Assembly: GCF_003347495.1 (NCBI RefSeq)
Contig: NZ_QCXY01000009.1
Location: 62,001-126,000, forward strand
DNA: 64,000 nt
Source of the DNA: Pleomorphovibrio marinus
GTDB lineage: Bacteria; Bacteroidota; Bacteroidia; Cytophagales; Cyclobacteriaceae
Direction of reading: 5' to 3'
Below, in pieces: positions 46,400 to 55,744 of this stretch. Numbering within the stretch: the first letter of the stretch is position 1; each line of letters starts with the position of its first letter. The notes under the pieces are model-generated. The model saw only the letters and a list, made by a program, of their open reading frames with translations. It made no database searches and was not told the origin of the DNA. A program made the translations under genes and the position numbers.

Positions 46400-46473
46400 G
46401 AGCTGTCTCCATTTCTGTGGGATGCATCCCTATACAAGGTATCGATATTCTGACAGGAAAATGGAGACAGCTC
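46400..46473. terminator. Long hairpin between convergent genes
   Basis: GAGCTGTCTCCATTT (46400-46414) pairs perfectly with AAATGGAGACAGCTC (46459-46473). The loop contains a perfect 12-base palindrome, GGGATGCATCCC (about 46420-46431). T-rich DNA follows on both sides, consistent with a bidirectional terminator for the beta-barrel gene and the DUF3109 gene. Confidence 0.7.
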
Positions 46474-46503
46474 ATTTTATTACTTTTTTGATTTAAATGC
46501 CTT

Positions 46504-47076
46504 CTACTCCTTTTTGCCTTCAATCTCTTCCAGCAGTTTCCGGTACCATTCCTTCCCGTATTTCCTGGTCAGGGCCCCTTCTAAAAAACGGTATAGTGGG
46601 ACACCAAGGGATTTTCCCAAGGCACAGGCAGGATCACAGATCTCCCAGCGATCATAGTTCAGGGCATCATATTGGTCGTATTTTGTGATCCTGATGGGAT
46701 AGAGATGGCAACTGATGGGTTTTCTAAAATTGGTTTTCCCTTCCATATATGCCTGCTCAATTCCGCATTTTAATATTCCCTTTTCGTCTTTTATGGCGTA
46801 AGCACACGCACCATTATTCCCGATGGTGGAAGTTCCCTTTTCGCCATCCATGTCTATTTCCCAGGTACCTTTATCCATAATGGCCTTGACCCCTTCCTCC
46901 GTAAGAAAGGGTTTTACTTCAGGAAAAACCTTTTCCAGGATTAGTGTTTCTTCCTCGGTGAGCGGTGCACCGGCATCTCCCTGAACACAACAGGCACCTT
47001 TGCACTTCTCCAGGTCACAGACGAAAAACTTTTCTTTTATATCGTCGCTGATAACAGCATTTTCGATTACTATCAT
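46504..47076 (-). CDS. DUF3109 family Cys-rich protein
   Basis: The 190-residue protein has an N-terminal cysteine cluster [11 protein letters not shown] (near residues 19-29) and further conserved cysteines and histidines ([31 protein letters not shown]), a layout like the YkgJ-type metal-binding proteins. I chose the ATG at 47076 ([12 protein letters not shown]). The function of the family is not established; metal binding is inferred from the cysteines. A TACCTTTG element lies 8-15 bases upstream of the ATG, so the transcript would have almost no leader. Confidence 0.85.
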   Translation of the reverse strand: MIVIENAVISDDIKEKFFVCDLEKCKGACCVQGDAGAPLTEEETLILEKVFPEVKPFLTEEGVKAIMDKGTWEIDMDGEKGTSTIGNNGACAYAIKDEKGILKCGIEQAYMEGKTNFRKPISCHLYPIRITKYDQYDALNYDRWEICDPACALGKSLGVPLYRFLEGALTRKYGKEWYRKLLEEIEGKKE

Positions 47077-47083
47077 GATAGGG

Positions 47084-47091
47084 CAAAGGTA
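47084..47091 (-). promoter_or_regulatory. -7-like element close to the DUF3109 start
   Basis: TACCTTTG on the minus strand fits TAnnTTTG and ends only 8 bases before the ATG, implying a leaderless or nearly leaderless message. The nearest upstream TTTG (47119-47116) is 24 bases away, slightly long. Confidence 0.35.
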
Positions 47092-47880
47092 GCTATATTT
47101 TTTGAGCAGCACAGGCAAAAGGAGGGTTTAGCGACTCGATACCTGGCACAAGTGAAAAATCATTTCACCTTTGTATTCAGCGCATGTTCAATTAAAAGGT
47201 GCCATTAGCTATTTGCGATGGCCTAAAGCATAAGAATCAGTGAATGATCCTCTTTCAGGAACCGACAGTTCAAATGCTTTAGTTTTCGAAACAAAAAAGC
47301 GAAGTAGATGCAATCTTCACCCTATGTGCCTGAAAGTTTCCCAGCTAATTCAGCCCATGAAAAGGTTCAGCACCTGCAATCCCTTACTTAACCCACAGAG
47401 CAAGATTAAGCTAATCCTCAAAATTAAGTACCTTGATCTGGAAAAAGGATTATACTTTAACAAATTGCTTCAAAATGAGGTGTAATTCCACTCCTCGTGA
47501 CATTGCAATATTATTTCAAATTAGGGTTTACAAGCGTTTACGGGATGTAAAAATAATCGAAGAAAGCTTTTCTATTGCACGTTTCAACCCACCAATTGAT
47601 CATAAGCTACCACCGGATGACAATCTTATGCTACTTTATGTTAAAAAGTAAAACATCCGCTTCAATGATACTGAACTTGAACCTAAAATACGAGGTAGGC
47701 AATGTGGTTCTGAACCTTAAGTATTCTTTATGTACAACGGGCACTATTAACATTGACCAAAGATCTCCCATCACTTGCTTCTTCAAAAATAGATAGGTGA
47801 TCTTTTGTCCAAGCTTTCCGAAAAGCCCTTAGTACCTAAACTCTTTCATTTCAGCTTTATCCAGAATATCAATTTCCAAA
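47092..47880. other. Intergenic region with no recognisable gene
   Basis: About 790 bases contain only short plus-strand open frames (for example 47240-47485 and 47433-47651) with no motif, signal peptide or recognisable homology. Small inverted repeats occur (AGTGAAA/TTTCACT-like near 47150-47172; AAAGATC/GATCTTT at about 47758-47806). I see no RNA gene. Confidence 0.4.
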
Positions 47881-47913
47881 TAAAAAGCCGCCTCACCAAA
47901 GATGAGGCGGCTT
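47881..47913 (-). terminator. Rho-independent terminator after the FecA-like receptor
   Basis: AAGCCGCCTCA (47885-47895) pairs perfectly with TGAGGCGGCTT (47903-47913). On the minus strand the stem is followed by a T run (TTTTTA). It lies about 80 bases beyond the receptor stop. Confidence 0.85.
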
Positions 47914-47992
47914 AACCCAGCACTATGAAGAAAAGCTTGTCTAAGCCTTATGCATTATTAAACTACGGTGCGGGAAAAATGTTTTATTTTTT

Positions 47993-50452
47993 TTAAAATC
48001 TAAATTCATAACCCATTGTAATAAACCTCGGTAAGCCTACGCGAATTCCTTGTGGTCTTCTGGAAGCAATATAGCGTTCATTGAACATGTTTTTCACTGA
48101 TAGGTTAAATCGCGAGTTCCACTTGTCCACGTTATAAAACACATTGGCATCCATCAAGAAGTAAGAGGGCATCAAACCATTTCTTCCATCCAGGCTGGGC
48201 ACCACCGAGTTCACCTCATCGGTAAACTGATCCCCCACGTAGTTGGCGGTAAGTCTCGCACCCAAGCCCATGTTCGTCTCTAAGGTGAGGGCTGAATTGA
48301 TAAACCATTCAGGGGCATAGGGAGTCCTGTTTCCATTAATGTTTACATCTCCTTTAAACCTATCCTCCGAGAAGGTGGATTGCACATAAGTAGCGTTGAT
48401 GTCATAGGTAAGGTTAAGCCTGCTGAAGCCGGCCAACTGTCCAATGTCGAATACCAAGGCAGACTCTATTCCCTGGTGTAAGGTGGCCCCCGCATTGATC
48501 ACCCCAAAGCCAATTCCACCAGCTGCTTCGGCAACTGGGATAATCTGATTAGAAAAGTCCATTCGGAAAGCCGTCATCTCCAGGAACAACCATCTTTTCA
48601 AATCCGACCTGAACCCAAGTTCATAGTTCCAACTTTCCTCAGCATCCAGATCTAAAACGTCTCCGACAGCGGTGATGGCATCTTTGGTACGGGGAGGGGC
48701 ATATCCCTTATGTATTCCACCAAAAACATTCACTTTTGGGTTGGCACTGTAATTGAAACCGACACCGGGAATAATCTCCGTTATGGTATTGCCTGCCACC
48801 AAAATGGTGTCCCTAATCCCTACTTCGGGGAAATTCCTTCGGTTGATGTCTCTTTCGTAATTGAAGTTTTCCATTCTTACCCCTGCACTTAGCACAAATT
48901 TCTCCGTAAGGTTAAACTTGTTCTGCACATAAGCACTCAAGGCATGACCGGTTCGTACCTCATCCTCCACCAAATCACCACTGGATACCCCTGCCTTTGT
49001 ACCGTTCACCCTTTGTTCAAAAGCCCTCTCATAAAGAAACCTGGTCCCAACAATAAGGTCATTCTTCCTATTGAACAAATTGTGACTGGCTTCTAACCTG
49101 GGTTCAAAACCCGCCACCTCAAATTGTCTCATCCGGTTTCCAGTACCGTCACGCATAAAAATAGCACCCCCTGGAATCTCCCGGTCTCCCCAGACCACAC
49201 CAGTCCAATTGTTGGGAGGGGTATTGGTGGGATTGATGGCAAAATCCTGTCTGTTCCAGTTCCTGGTGGTGGTATAGCCATAGGCAATGGTTCGGAGCTT
49301 TACGTTTTCGTTAATCTTGTACCTATGGCTAAAGCTCAAGGAATACCTTCTCACATCCAACTGGTCATCGGGTGCCAACCTAGTAAAATCCTGACCTCCA
49401 TGGTCATACATTACCTGGTTAAGGCCGATGTAGGTGGAGTTGGAGACCTCATCATAAACCCCCACCTTTACCCCAAGTTCTGAGCGGTCACTCATATTGA
49501 ACAAAAGCTTGGTATTGAAATCGGTAATGTCAAACTCGGTAGGACCCACGTTATCCGCTCTTTTCTTCATTAGGTTTACCTGAACCCCAGTGTTTCCAAT
49601 GGTATTACCATAATTGACAAGCCCACTAAATAAACCACCTTGGCCTCCTTGCAGGAAAACAGATCCCTCTTCTTCCTGTGGTGGGTTTGGGGTGATGTAG
49701 TTCACAACACCTCCTATGGTCTGAGGGCCATATAATATTTGACCCGATCCCTTCAGGATTTCTATGCCTGCCATCCTGTCTATGGCAGGGGTATAATACA
49801 TTTCGGGCTCACCATAGGGTGCCAAAGCAACAGGAACCCCATCTTCCATCACCAACACGGAGCGGCTCCGCGATGGGTCTAAACCTCTAATGCCTATGTT
49901 TACACGCATTCCCAGCCCTTCTTCATCCACTACATGGACACCTGGGGATCTTCTCAGGGCCTCATTTCCACTGATAGGAGCAAGCTGTTGAATGTCTTTT
50001 TTGTCTATATAAGATACGGACCCGGGAACCCTACTAAAAATCCTGTCCCTATTGGCAATTACGGTGATCTGGGGCATTTCAGCACCGTGGTTCTCAAAGG
50101 CCAGGTTTAACTCCTGAATTTGACCATCCCTGACCTCCACCTCTCTATAAATGGGCTTATAACCCACGGCAGAAATTTTGAGTGTATAAGTACCATCCTC
50201 CAAGTTATAAATCTGAAACTCACCGTTCATGTCAGTGTATGCTCCTTTCACTGTACCTACCACGGAAATGGTAGCGTAGGGTACAGCTTCCCCTTCCACA
50301 GATTTTATGTTTCCCCTTATCACCAATTCCCTTTCCTTTTCATTTTCGTCGATACTAACAGAAAATGCAGGAACCTCTGGTAAGAAAAGACAACAAACCA
50401 AGGATAAAACCTTAAGGATATAGCAGTTTTTCAAATGTGGTAAAATTTCCAT
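47993..50452 (-). CDS. FecA-like TonB-dependent siderophore receptor
   Basis: The 819-residue protein has a signal peptide (about 1-32), a carboxypeptidase-like regulatory domain (about 42-130: [31 protein letters not shown]), then a TonB-dependent plug ([84 protein letters not shown]) and a 22-strand barrel ending [10 protein letters not shown]. The plug sequence resembles ferric dicitrate receptor FecA most, so import of an iron chelate is likely. The gene is single, with a good promoter and a possible operator upstream. It diverges from rnpB. Confidence 0.92.
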   Translation of the reverse strand: MEILPHLKNCYILKVLSLVCCLFLPEVPAFSVSIDENEKERELVIRGNIKSVEGEAVPYATISVVGTVKGAYTDMNGEFQIYNLEDGTYTLKISAVGYKPIYREVEVRDGQIQELNLAFENHGAEMPQITVIANRDRIFSRVPGSVSYIDKKDIQQLAPISGNEALRRSPGVHVVDEEGLGMRVNIGIRGLDPSRSRSVLVMEDGVPVALAPYGEPEMYYTPAIDRMAGIEILKGSGQILYGPQTIGGVVNYITPNPPQEEEGSVFLQGGQGGLFSGLVNYGNTIGNTGVQVNLMKKRADNVGPTEFDITDFNTKLLFNMSDRSELGVKVGVYDEVSNSTYIGLNQVMYDHGGQDFTRLAPDDQLDVRRYSLSFSHRYKINENVKLRTIAYGYTTTRNWNRQDFAINPTNTPPNNWTGVVWGDREIPGGAIFMRDGTGNRMRQFEVAGFEPRLEASHNLFNRKNDLIVGTRFLYERAFEQRVNGTKAGVSSGDLVEDEVRTGHALSAYVQNKFNLTEKFVLSAGVRMENFNYERDINRRNFPEVGIRDTILVAGNTITEIIPGVGFNYSANPKVNVFGGIHKGYAPPRTKDAITAVGDVLDLDAEESWNYELGFRSDLKRWLFLEMTAFRMDFSNQIIPVAEAAGGIGFGVINAGATLHQGIESALVFDIGQLAGFSRLNLTYDINATYVQSTFSEDRFKGDVNINGNRTPYAPEWFINSALTLETNMGLGARLTANYVGDQFTDEVNSVVPSLDGRNGLMPSYFLMDANVFYNVDKWNSRFNLSVKNMFNERYIASRRPQGIRVGLPRFITMGYEFRF

Positions 50453-50521
50453 ATGGTAATAAAATTCAGAAAACCGGAGTTAATTTTAATTTAGATTGAT
50501 TTTGAATTAGCCTTTCTGACG

Positions 50522-50553
50522 CAAAGGTATTCTCTATTTAAACTTAATCCAAA
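50522..50553 (-). promoter_or_regulatory. Bacteroidota-type promoter of the FecA-like receptor
   Basis: TTTG (50553-50550) is followed after 20 bases by TACCTTTG (50529-50522), a full match to the -33/-7 consensus. The start site would lie near 50516, about 64 bases before the start codon. Confidence 0.6.
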
Positions 50554-50586
50554 TAAGCTATTAACATTTGCTATAGATTTTTCCTA

Positions 50587-50602
50587 TGAAAATTCATTTT
50601 CA
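50587..50602. promoter_or_regulatory. Inverted repeat upstream of the FecA-like receptor
   Basis: TGAAAAT-TC-ATTTTCA is a perfect 7-2-7 inverted repeat. It sits 34 bases upstream of the -33 element of the receptor promoter and 85 bases from rnpB. Its position and A/T-rich symmetry suggest an operator, possibly iron-responsive. It does not match the classical Fur box closely. Confidence 0.35.
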
Positions 50603-50677
50603 ATAAAGGAGTCAATGGAAAGGGCTGGTATTTCCTTTCCCCTTATGGTAACATGGTGACACTTTCACAAAAACTGC

Positions 50678-50685
50678 TAATTTTG
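50678..50685 (+). promoter_or_regulatory. -7 element of rnpB
   Basis: TAATTTTG fits TAnnTTTG and places the start near 50690, which is the 5' end of the P1 helix of the RNase P RNA. Confidence 0.45.
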
Positions 50686-51124
50686 CAAGGTGCAAGCCGA
50701 CCTGTCGCCCAGCAACTATTGCAGGGAGGAAAGTCCGGGCAACATAGAGCACCATACTTCCTAACGGGAAGGGGCCTTCCTGGCGACGGAAAGGTTACAG
50801 ACAGTGCCACAGAAAATATACCGCCCCGACCCCGATTTTTCGGAGCCGGGGTAAGGGTGAAAAGGTGGGGTAAGAGCCCACCGGCCTGATGGCGACATCA
50901 GGTGCAGGGCAAACCTTATGGGTTGAAAGATCAAATAGGCCTCGGATCAAGGGCTGCTCGTCCGAATCTCCATGCTTCAAGGCTGGAGATATCCGGGGTG
51001 GGTAGATCGATAGACCCCTACGTGAGGACAGGGCTAGATAAATGACAGGTACCTCCGAGCATCCGGATGCATTCCGGCTATAGGGCGCGGAGGTACAGAA
51101 CCCGGCTTACAGGCTTGCACCTTT
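50686..51124 (+). ncRNA. rnpB: RNase P RNA (class A)
   Basis: The terminal helix P1 is formed by GGTGCAAGCC (50689-50698) and GGCTTGCACC (51112-51121). Conserved class A blocks are all present: GAGGAAAGTCCGGGC near 50726-50740, ACAGTGCCACAGAAA near 50802-50816, GGTAAGGGTGAAAAGGTGGGGTAAGAGCCCACC near 50849-50881, and the 3' ACAGAACCCGGCTTACAGG. It is the catalytic RNA that matures tRNA 5' ends. A GC-rich stem (CCCCGA...TCGGAGCCGGGG) is consistent with helix P12. The gene diverges from the FecA-like receptor. Confidence 0.95.
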
Positions 51125-51157
51125 TTATTACTCACCAACTACCTATTTAATTAAGAA

Positions 51158-52315
51158 ATGCCAAAAATCCTGATCATTGACGACGAGAAAGTCATACGGT
51201 CCACATTAAAAGAAATTCTGGAATACGAAGATTACGAGATTTCTGAGGCCAAGGATGGCGAAGAAGGTTTTTCCATGATTCAAAAATCGGATTTTGACCT
51301 TATCCTTTGTGACATCAAAATGCCTAAAATGGATGGAATGGAAGTGCTCACCAAGAGCCTTACCCTGGAAAAACAACCCCAATTCATCATGATATCGGCA
51401 CATGGCACTATTGAAACAGCCGTGGAGGCCACCAAAAAGGGAGCCTTTGATTTTATCCCCAAACCTCCGGATCTCAACCGCCTCCTATTGACGGTGCGAA
51501 ATGCATTGGAAAAAAAGAACTTGGTGCAGGAAACTAAGGTTTTAAAGAAAAAACTGTCCAAAAAGCTGGATATGGTAGGAGGATCCCCTGCAATAAGCCA
51601 AGTCAAGGAAACCATTGAAAAAGTAGCTCCCACAGAGGCCAGGGTACTTATCACGGGGCCTAACGGAACCGGGAAGGAGCTGGTTGCGCATTGGGTTCAC
51701 CAGAAAAGTGAACGAGCCTCCGCTCCTTTTATCGCCGTGAATTGCGCTGCCATCCCCTCGGAACTTATAGAAAGCGAGCTTTTTGGGCATGAAAAAGGGG
51801 CTTTTACCTCAGCCATGAAGCAAAGGCAGGGAAAGTTTGAGCAGGCAAATGGTGGCACCATATTCCTAGATGAAGTCGGAGACATGAGCTTGTCGGCCCA
51901 AGCAAAAGTGCTGCGTGCCTTACAAGAGCACAAAATAACTCGGGTAGGGGGAGATAAGGATATTAAGGTAAATGTGAGGGTGATAGCAGCCACCAATAAG
52001 GACCTGAAAAAGGAAATCGAAGCAGGTGAATTCCGGGAAGACCTTTACCACAGGCTGAGTGTTATTTTAATTCAAGTACCCCCACTCAAAGACCGATTAG
52101 AAGACATACCTTTATTAGTGGACAAATTCCTGGACGATATTGCAAGAGAATATGGAACAGTCAAAAAGGTTATAGAAGACAAAGCACTCAAAAAACTTCA
52201 GCAATACCCTTGGACAGGCAACATACGGGAGCTCCGAAACGTGGTAGAACGTTTAGTAATACTTGGAAACAAGACTATCACAGAGGAAGACGTGAAAAAA
52301 TATGCTGACTATTAA
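51158..52315 (+). CDS. Sigma-54-interacting response regulator lacking the Fis DNA-binding domain
   Basis: The 385-residue protein has an N-terminal receiver domain (1-120) with acidic pocket Asp8-Asp9, phospho-acceptor Asp52 (LCDIKMPKMDG) and the conserved PKPP region. An AAA+ sigma-54 activator domain (about 140-360) follows with GPNGTGKE (Walker A), the sigma-54 contact loop GAFTSA (consensus GAFTGA), FLDEVGDM (Walker B) and the arginine finger REDLYHRL. It ends at ITEEDVKKYADY, about 70-80 residues short of NtrC proteins, so the Fis-type helix-turn-helix is missing. No sensor kinase gene is adjacent. It starts 33 bases after rnpB. Confidence 0.92.
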   Translation: MPKILIIDDEKVIRSTLKEILEYEDYEISEAKDGEEGFSMIQKSDFDLILCDIKMPKMDGMEVLTKSLTLEKQPQFIMISAHGTIETAVEATKKGAFDFIPKPPDLNRLLLTVRNALEKKNLVQETKVLKKKLSKKLDMVGGSPAISQVKETIEKVAPTEARVLITGPNGTGKELVAHWVHQKSERASAPFIAVNCAAIPSELIESELFGHEKGAFTSAMKQRQGKFEQANGGTIFLDEVGDMSLSAQAKVLRALQEHKITRVGGDKDIKVNVRVIAATNKDLKKEIEAGEFREDLYHRLSVILIQVPPLKDRLEDIPLLVDKFLDDIAREYGTVKKVIEDKALKKLQQYPWTGNIRELRNVVERLVILGNKTITEEDVKKYADY

Positions 52316-52335
52316 AAAATGGTCAGCATACTCTT

Positions 52336-52455
52336 TTACCCTTTTGCCTCTACACTTTGGCTTGCATCTGCGTATGCAGGACAAGGCTTGCTGGAGGCAC
52401 AGGCCCCAAGAGCCATAAGACCGGCAACCATAACGGCTAAAATTAATCTCTTCAT
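52336..52455 (-). CDS. Small secreted lipoprotein (39 residues)
   Basis: A 40-codon frame runs from ATG at 52455 to TAA at 52336. It encodes MKRL followed by a hydrophobic segment and a clean lipobox LGAC (16-19), then a short mature peptide of 21 residues (CASSKPCPAYADASQSVEAK). Signal-peptidase-II processing and surface or outer-membrane anchoring follow from the lipobox. Nothing else about function can be seen. It lies in the gap between the sigma-54 regulator and the E1 dehydrogenase gene and was too short to be found by usual ORF cut-offs. Confidence 0.75.
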   Translation of the reverse strand: MKRLILAVMVAGLMALGACASSKPCPAYADASQSVEAKG

Positions 52456-52830
52456 GTGTTCATAAATTTTTTAGTGGTCAAATATGACCAATTCCAGAGG
52501 TTTTACAAAATTATACTGAATAATTTTATGCTCCCTGAATAGGTTAACGGAAATATTTGAATTCTTGTATATATTGGAAAACAAAGAGGTGAGCAAAAAG
52601 CATTTTTTAACCTCAACCACTCTATTTGGTTATTGATTTTCAAGAAAAGGCCTCTAGCAGCTCCACGATAGTTTGTGGCATTCCAAAAATAGAAGAGCTT
52701 TCCAAATTGACAAAGCCTAAACTTTTTTTCTAATCTGATTCCACGGATTTAATAATGAATAGTTGGATCACATCCTCCTTTATTTTGTGCCCTCCCCTTT
52801 TCGTTGGAGCTGATTTAAAAGTTAACTAAT
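52456..52830. other. Intergenic region upstream of the small lipoprotein
   Basis: 375 bases, moderately A/T-rich, with no open frame of interest and no hairpin terminator evident. It must contain the promoter of the small lipoprotein and any termination site of the E1 dehydrogenase gene (minus strand). Confidence 0.3.
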
Positions 52831-55266
52831 TCAATATATAGGGGGAAACAAATCCGGTTTTGCCTCACCCATAATAGCATAAACCTTTTCCACAATATCA
52901 TCTACACTGGGTTTGGAAAAATAATCCCCATCCGAAGAATAGGCTGGTCTATGGCTTTTGGCACTTATCGTTGCCGGCTCGGCATCTAAGTAAAAATAGG
53001 CTCCTTGCCCTTCCACCACTTGCTGCATCATATAGGCAGAAGCACCACCTGGTGAATCTTCATCGGCAAAAATCACCCTATTGGTCTTTTTGATGGATTT
53101 CAGGATATCCTGATCCAAATCAAAGGGCAGTAGGGTCTGCACATCAATGATTTCCAAGGAAATCCCCATTTCCGAGAGATGATCTGCGGCGTTTAGGGCA
53201 ATTCGACACATGGCGCCATAGGTCACCAAGGTGAGGTCTGCACCTTCTCTTATTGTCTCCACCTTTCCCAGGGGCACTTTGAATTCCCCAATGTTAGAAG
53301 GCATCTTTTCCTTGAGGCGATAGCCGTTCAACACTTCAATCATAATTGCAGGTTCATCCGCCTCAAGTAGCAGGTTATACATACCTGCTGCCTGAGTCAT
53401 GTTTCGGGGTACGCAGAGAAGAATGCCCCTCAAGCTCCCCAAAATCATACTGATGGGAGATCCGGAGTGCCAAACTCCCTCCAATCTATGTCCCCGGGTA
53501 CGTATGATCAGTGGTGCTTTTTGCCCACCCTTTGTCCTGTAATGGAGACAGGCAAGGTCATCAGTAAGCGTGTTCAAAGCATATACCAAATAGTCCAGGT
53601 ACTGTATTTCAGCAATTGGTCTCAATCCCCTTAAAGCAGCCCCTATCCCCTGGCCTATAATGGTCATTTCCCTAATGCCGGTATCGGTGACCCTAAGTTC
53701 CCCGTATTTTCCCTGAAGCCCCGCAAATGCCTGGTTAACATCTCCGATTTTTCCCACGTCTTCCCCAAAGGCAAAAACCCTCGGGTCCCGCTTTAGCATA
53801 TGGTCAAAACAGGCCCTTAAGACCTCTCTCCCATCTACCAGGGGTGCATTCTTTTCGAATTTCACCTCTACGGGCTCTATTGCATTCGACCTCTCCGACG
53901 ATTGACTATATAAATGGCTACTGAATCTCTCTTCATTGCGTATCTGTTGTTTCTTGTACCATTCCAATAAGCGAGCTTTAATTTCAATGGGATCATTTCG
54001 CATGGCCCAAAGGGATTTCCGTACAGTACCCATTACATCCATTCGCACCGGATTAAGGGTTTTGGACAAATCCTTTGCCATCTGGTCCACAATAGCCCTC
54101 TGGCCACTTTTCGCCCCAGCCTTTTGGATAAGGGAAACTGCCTCTTTTAGTTCAGATTGGATGCTTTCCGTAAAAGCCTTCCAGGCCTTGTCCTTTTCCC
54201 TTTTCACCAACTCTTTGGCCTCTTGGTCAATGGCATCCAATTCCTCCTCAGATAAGAGTTCATTCTCCAGCAGGTATTTCCGGAATTGGGGAACACAATC
54301 ATATTCTCTCTCCCATGCCAGGCGATCTTTGGATTTATATCTTTCGTGCGACCCGCTGGTGGAGTGTCCCTGAGGTTGGGTCATCTCGGTGACATGTACC
54401 AATACAGGGACATGCTGTTCCCTGGCAATTTTAGCAGCTCTCTTATAGGTACTCATAAGGCCTTCATAATCCCAACCTTTAACCACCAATATCTCATACC
54501 CATCCTTCTCGGCCTCTCGTTTGAAGCCTTGTAGTGCCTCGGAAATTTCGGACTTGGTGATCTGGTATTCGTTGGTGACAGAAATGCCATATTCGTCATC
54601 CCAAACAGAGATGACCATAGGCACCTGCAGTACCCCGCCGGCGTTCACGGTTTCTAAAAACATTCCTTCCGCAGCAGAAGCATTTCCTATCGTTCCCCAG
54701 GCCACTTCCCTTCCCTTATTTGAAAATTGTGTAAAAGGATGAAGGTCTTTGTTGGCCTTGTAAAGTTTGGAGGCATAGGCCAGACCCAGTAACCTCGGCA
54801 TTTGTGCGGCAGTGGGGGAAATATCAGCTGCCGAGTTTTTTATCTGCATCAGGTTTTTCCAACTGCCATCTGGGTTCAGGGACCGGGTGGCAAAATGGCC
54901 ATTCATCAACCTTCCTGCAGAAGCAGGCTCCACATTCACGTCTGTATGTGCATAGAGTTGCGCAAAATATTGCTGTAGGTTCAGCTCCCCCACCACAAAC
55001 ATAAATGTCTGGTCCCTGTAGTATCCAGATCTCCAATCTCCAAACTCAAAATAACGGGCCATGGCAATCTGGGCTAGCTCTTTTCCGTCTCCGAAAATCC
55101 CAAACTTGGCCTTGCCCATAAAAACTTCCTTCCTCCCAATCAAAGAAGCATGGCGGCTGATCATAGCCAACCTAAAATCCTGCAACACCAATTCCTTGCT
55201 CTCCTTGTTTATTTTCTTTTCAGACAATGTGGATATTTCTTCCATTTCCAATCTTTCTTCTGTCAA
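52831..55266 (-). CDS. Fused alpha/beta E1 subunit of a branched-chain 2-oxoacid (or pyruvate-type) dehydrogenase
   Basis: The 811-residue protein joins the alpha and beta subunits of a thiamine diphosphate-dependent E1. The N-terminal half (about 25-460) is alpha-like, with MISRHASLIGRKEVFMGKAKFG, NGHFATRSLNPDGSWKNLMQIKN and the TPP-binding WGTIGNASAAEGMFLETVNAG. The C-terminal half (about 485-811) is beta-like, with FAFGEDVGKIGDVNQAFAGLQGKYGELRVTDTGIREM. Such fusions occur in Bacteroidota. The substrate, branched-chain keto acid or pyruvate, cannot be fixed from the sequence. E2 and E3 genes are not in the window. A promoter lies at 55299-55329. Confidence 0.9.
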   Translation of the reverse strand: MTEERLEMEEISTLSEKKINKESKELVLQDFRLAMISRHASLIGRKEVFMGKAKFGIFGDGKELAQIAMARYFEFGDWRSGYYRDQTFMFVVGELNLQQYFAQLYAHTDVNVEPASAGRLMNGHFATRSLNPDGSWKNLMQIKNSAADISPTAAQMPRLLGLAYASKLYKANKDLHPFTQFSNKGREVAWGTIGNASAAEGMFLETVNAGGVLQVPMVISVWDDEYGISVTNEYQITKSEISEALQGFKREAEKDGYEILVVKGWDYEGLMSTYKRAAKIAREQHVPVLVHVTEMTQPQGHSTSGSHERYKSKDRLAWEREYDCVPQFRKYLLENELLSEEELDAIDQEAKELVKREKDKAWKAFTESIQSELKEAVSLIQKAGAKSGQRAIVDQMAKDLSKTLNPVRMDVMGTVRKSLWAMRNDPIEIKARLLEWYKKQQIRNEERFSSHLYSQSSERSNAIEPVEVKFEKNAPLVDGREVLRACFDHMLKRDPRVFAFGEDVGKIGDVNQAFAGLQGKYGELRVTDTGIREMTIIGQGIGAALRGLRPIAEIQYLDYLVYALNTLTDDLACLHYRTKGGQKAPLIIRTRGHRLEGVWHSGSPISMILGSLRGILLCVPRNMTQAAGMYNLLLEADEPAIMIEVLNGYRLKEKMPSNIGEFKVPLGKVETIREGADLTLVTYGAMCRIALNAADHLSEMGISLEIIDVQTLLPFDLDQDILKSIKKTNRVIFADEDSPGGASAYMMQQVVEGQGAYFYLDAEPATISAKSHRPAYSSDGDYFSKPSVDDIVEKVYAIMGEAKPDLFPPIY

Positions 55267-55298
55267 CTATAAACCTACAACCGGGATTCCGATGAATT

Positions 55299-55329
55299 CA
55301 AAAATACAGAATTTTGTCAGTTTTCCCAA
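55299..55329 (-). promoter_or_regulatory. Putative promoter of the fused E1 gene
   Basis: TTG (55329-55327) and TATTTTTG (55306-55299) with a 20-base gap match the Bacteroidota consensus. The transcript would start about 27 bases before the ATG at 55266. Confidence 0.5.
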
Positions 55330-55744
55330 TCAAAATATAAATAAATTAGGAAACGTAACCCATTAATGTTTGGTTAATGTAATTAATAATTCAGTAAACA
55401 AAATATCATTTTGTATGTTGAATTTTTCAGTATTTCCCTAGTTACCTTCAATCCTCGGTAATAAATTAAGGGTTTCTTTGAAAAACTGAAAGTGTGGTCT
55501 TTAAGGGTGAAACGCTCCTCAAATTAATTCTTTGAATAGTAGCATCAATTATCCTTTTTTCACCAAAACCCCTTAGCTTTGAGAACCAATATGACTGCTT
55601 ATTTAAAGGCAGGTCCTTGGCAATGAAACCAAATAACCCCCTTTTCATAGTGAAAACCGTAAAAGGGGCACCTCCTGAATCTGATAACCCAAAATATCCT
55701 CATAAAACACCTTTCATTTACCTAACTACTTAAAATTAAATCTT
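55330..55744. other. Divergent intergenic region between the E1 gene and alanine dehydrogenase
   Basis: No intact gene. A 60-codon minus-strand frame (55466-55648) has no recognisable motif. A TAGCTTTG element (55574-55581) could serve ald as a -7 site but lacks a good -33. The rest is A/T-rich and featureless. Confidence 0.35.

Noticed and set aside
47240-47796. Short frames between DUF3109 and the FecA-like receptor
   Set aside because: No signal peptide, domain or conserved pattern seen; not supported as genes.
55466-55648. 60-codon minus-strand frame between the E1 and ald genes
   Set aside because: Nothing recognisable; the product lacks secretion or domain features, so I did not call it.
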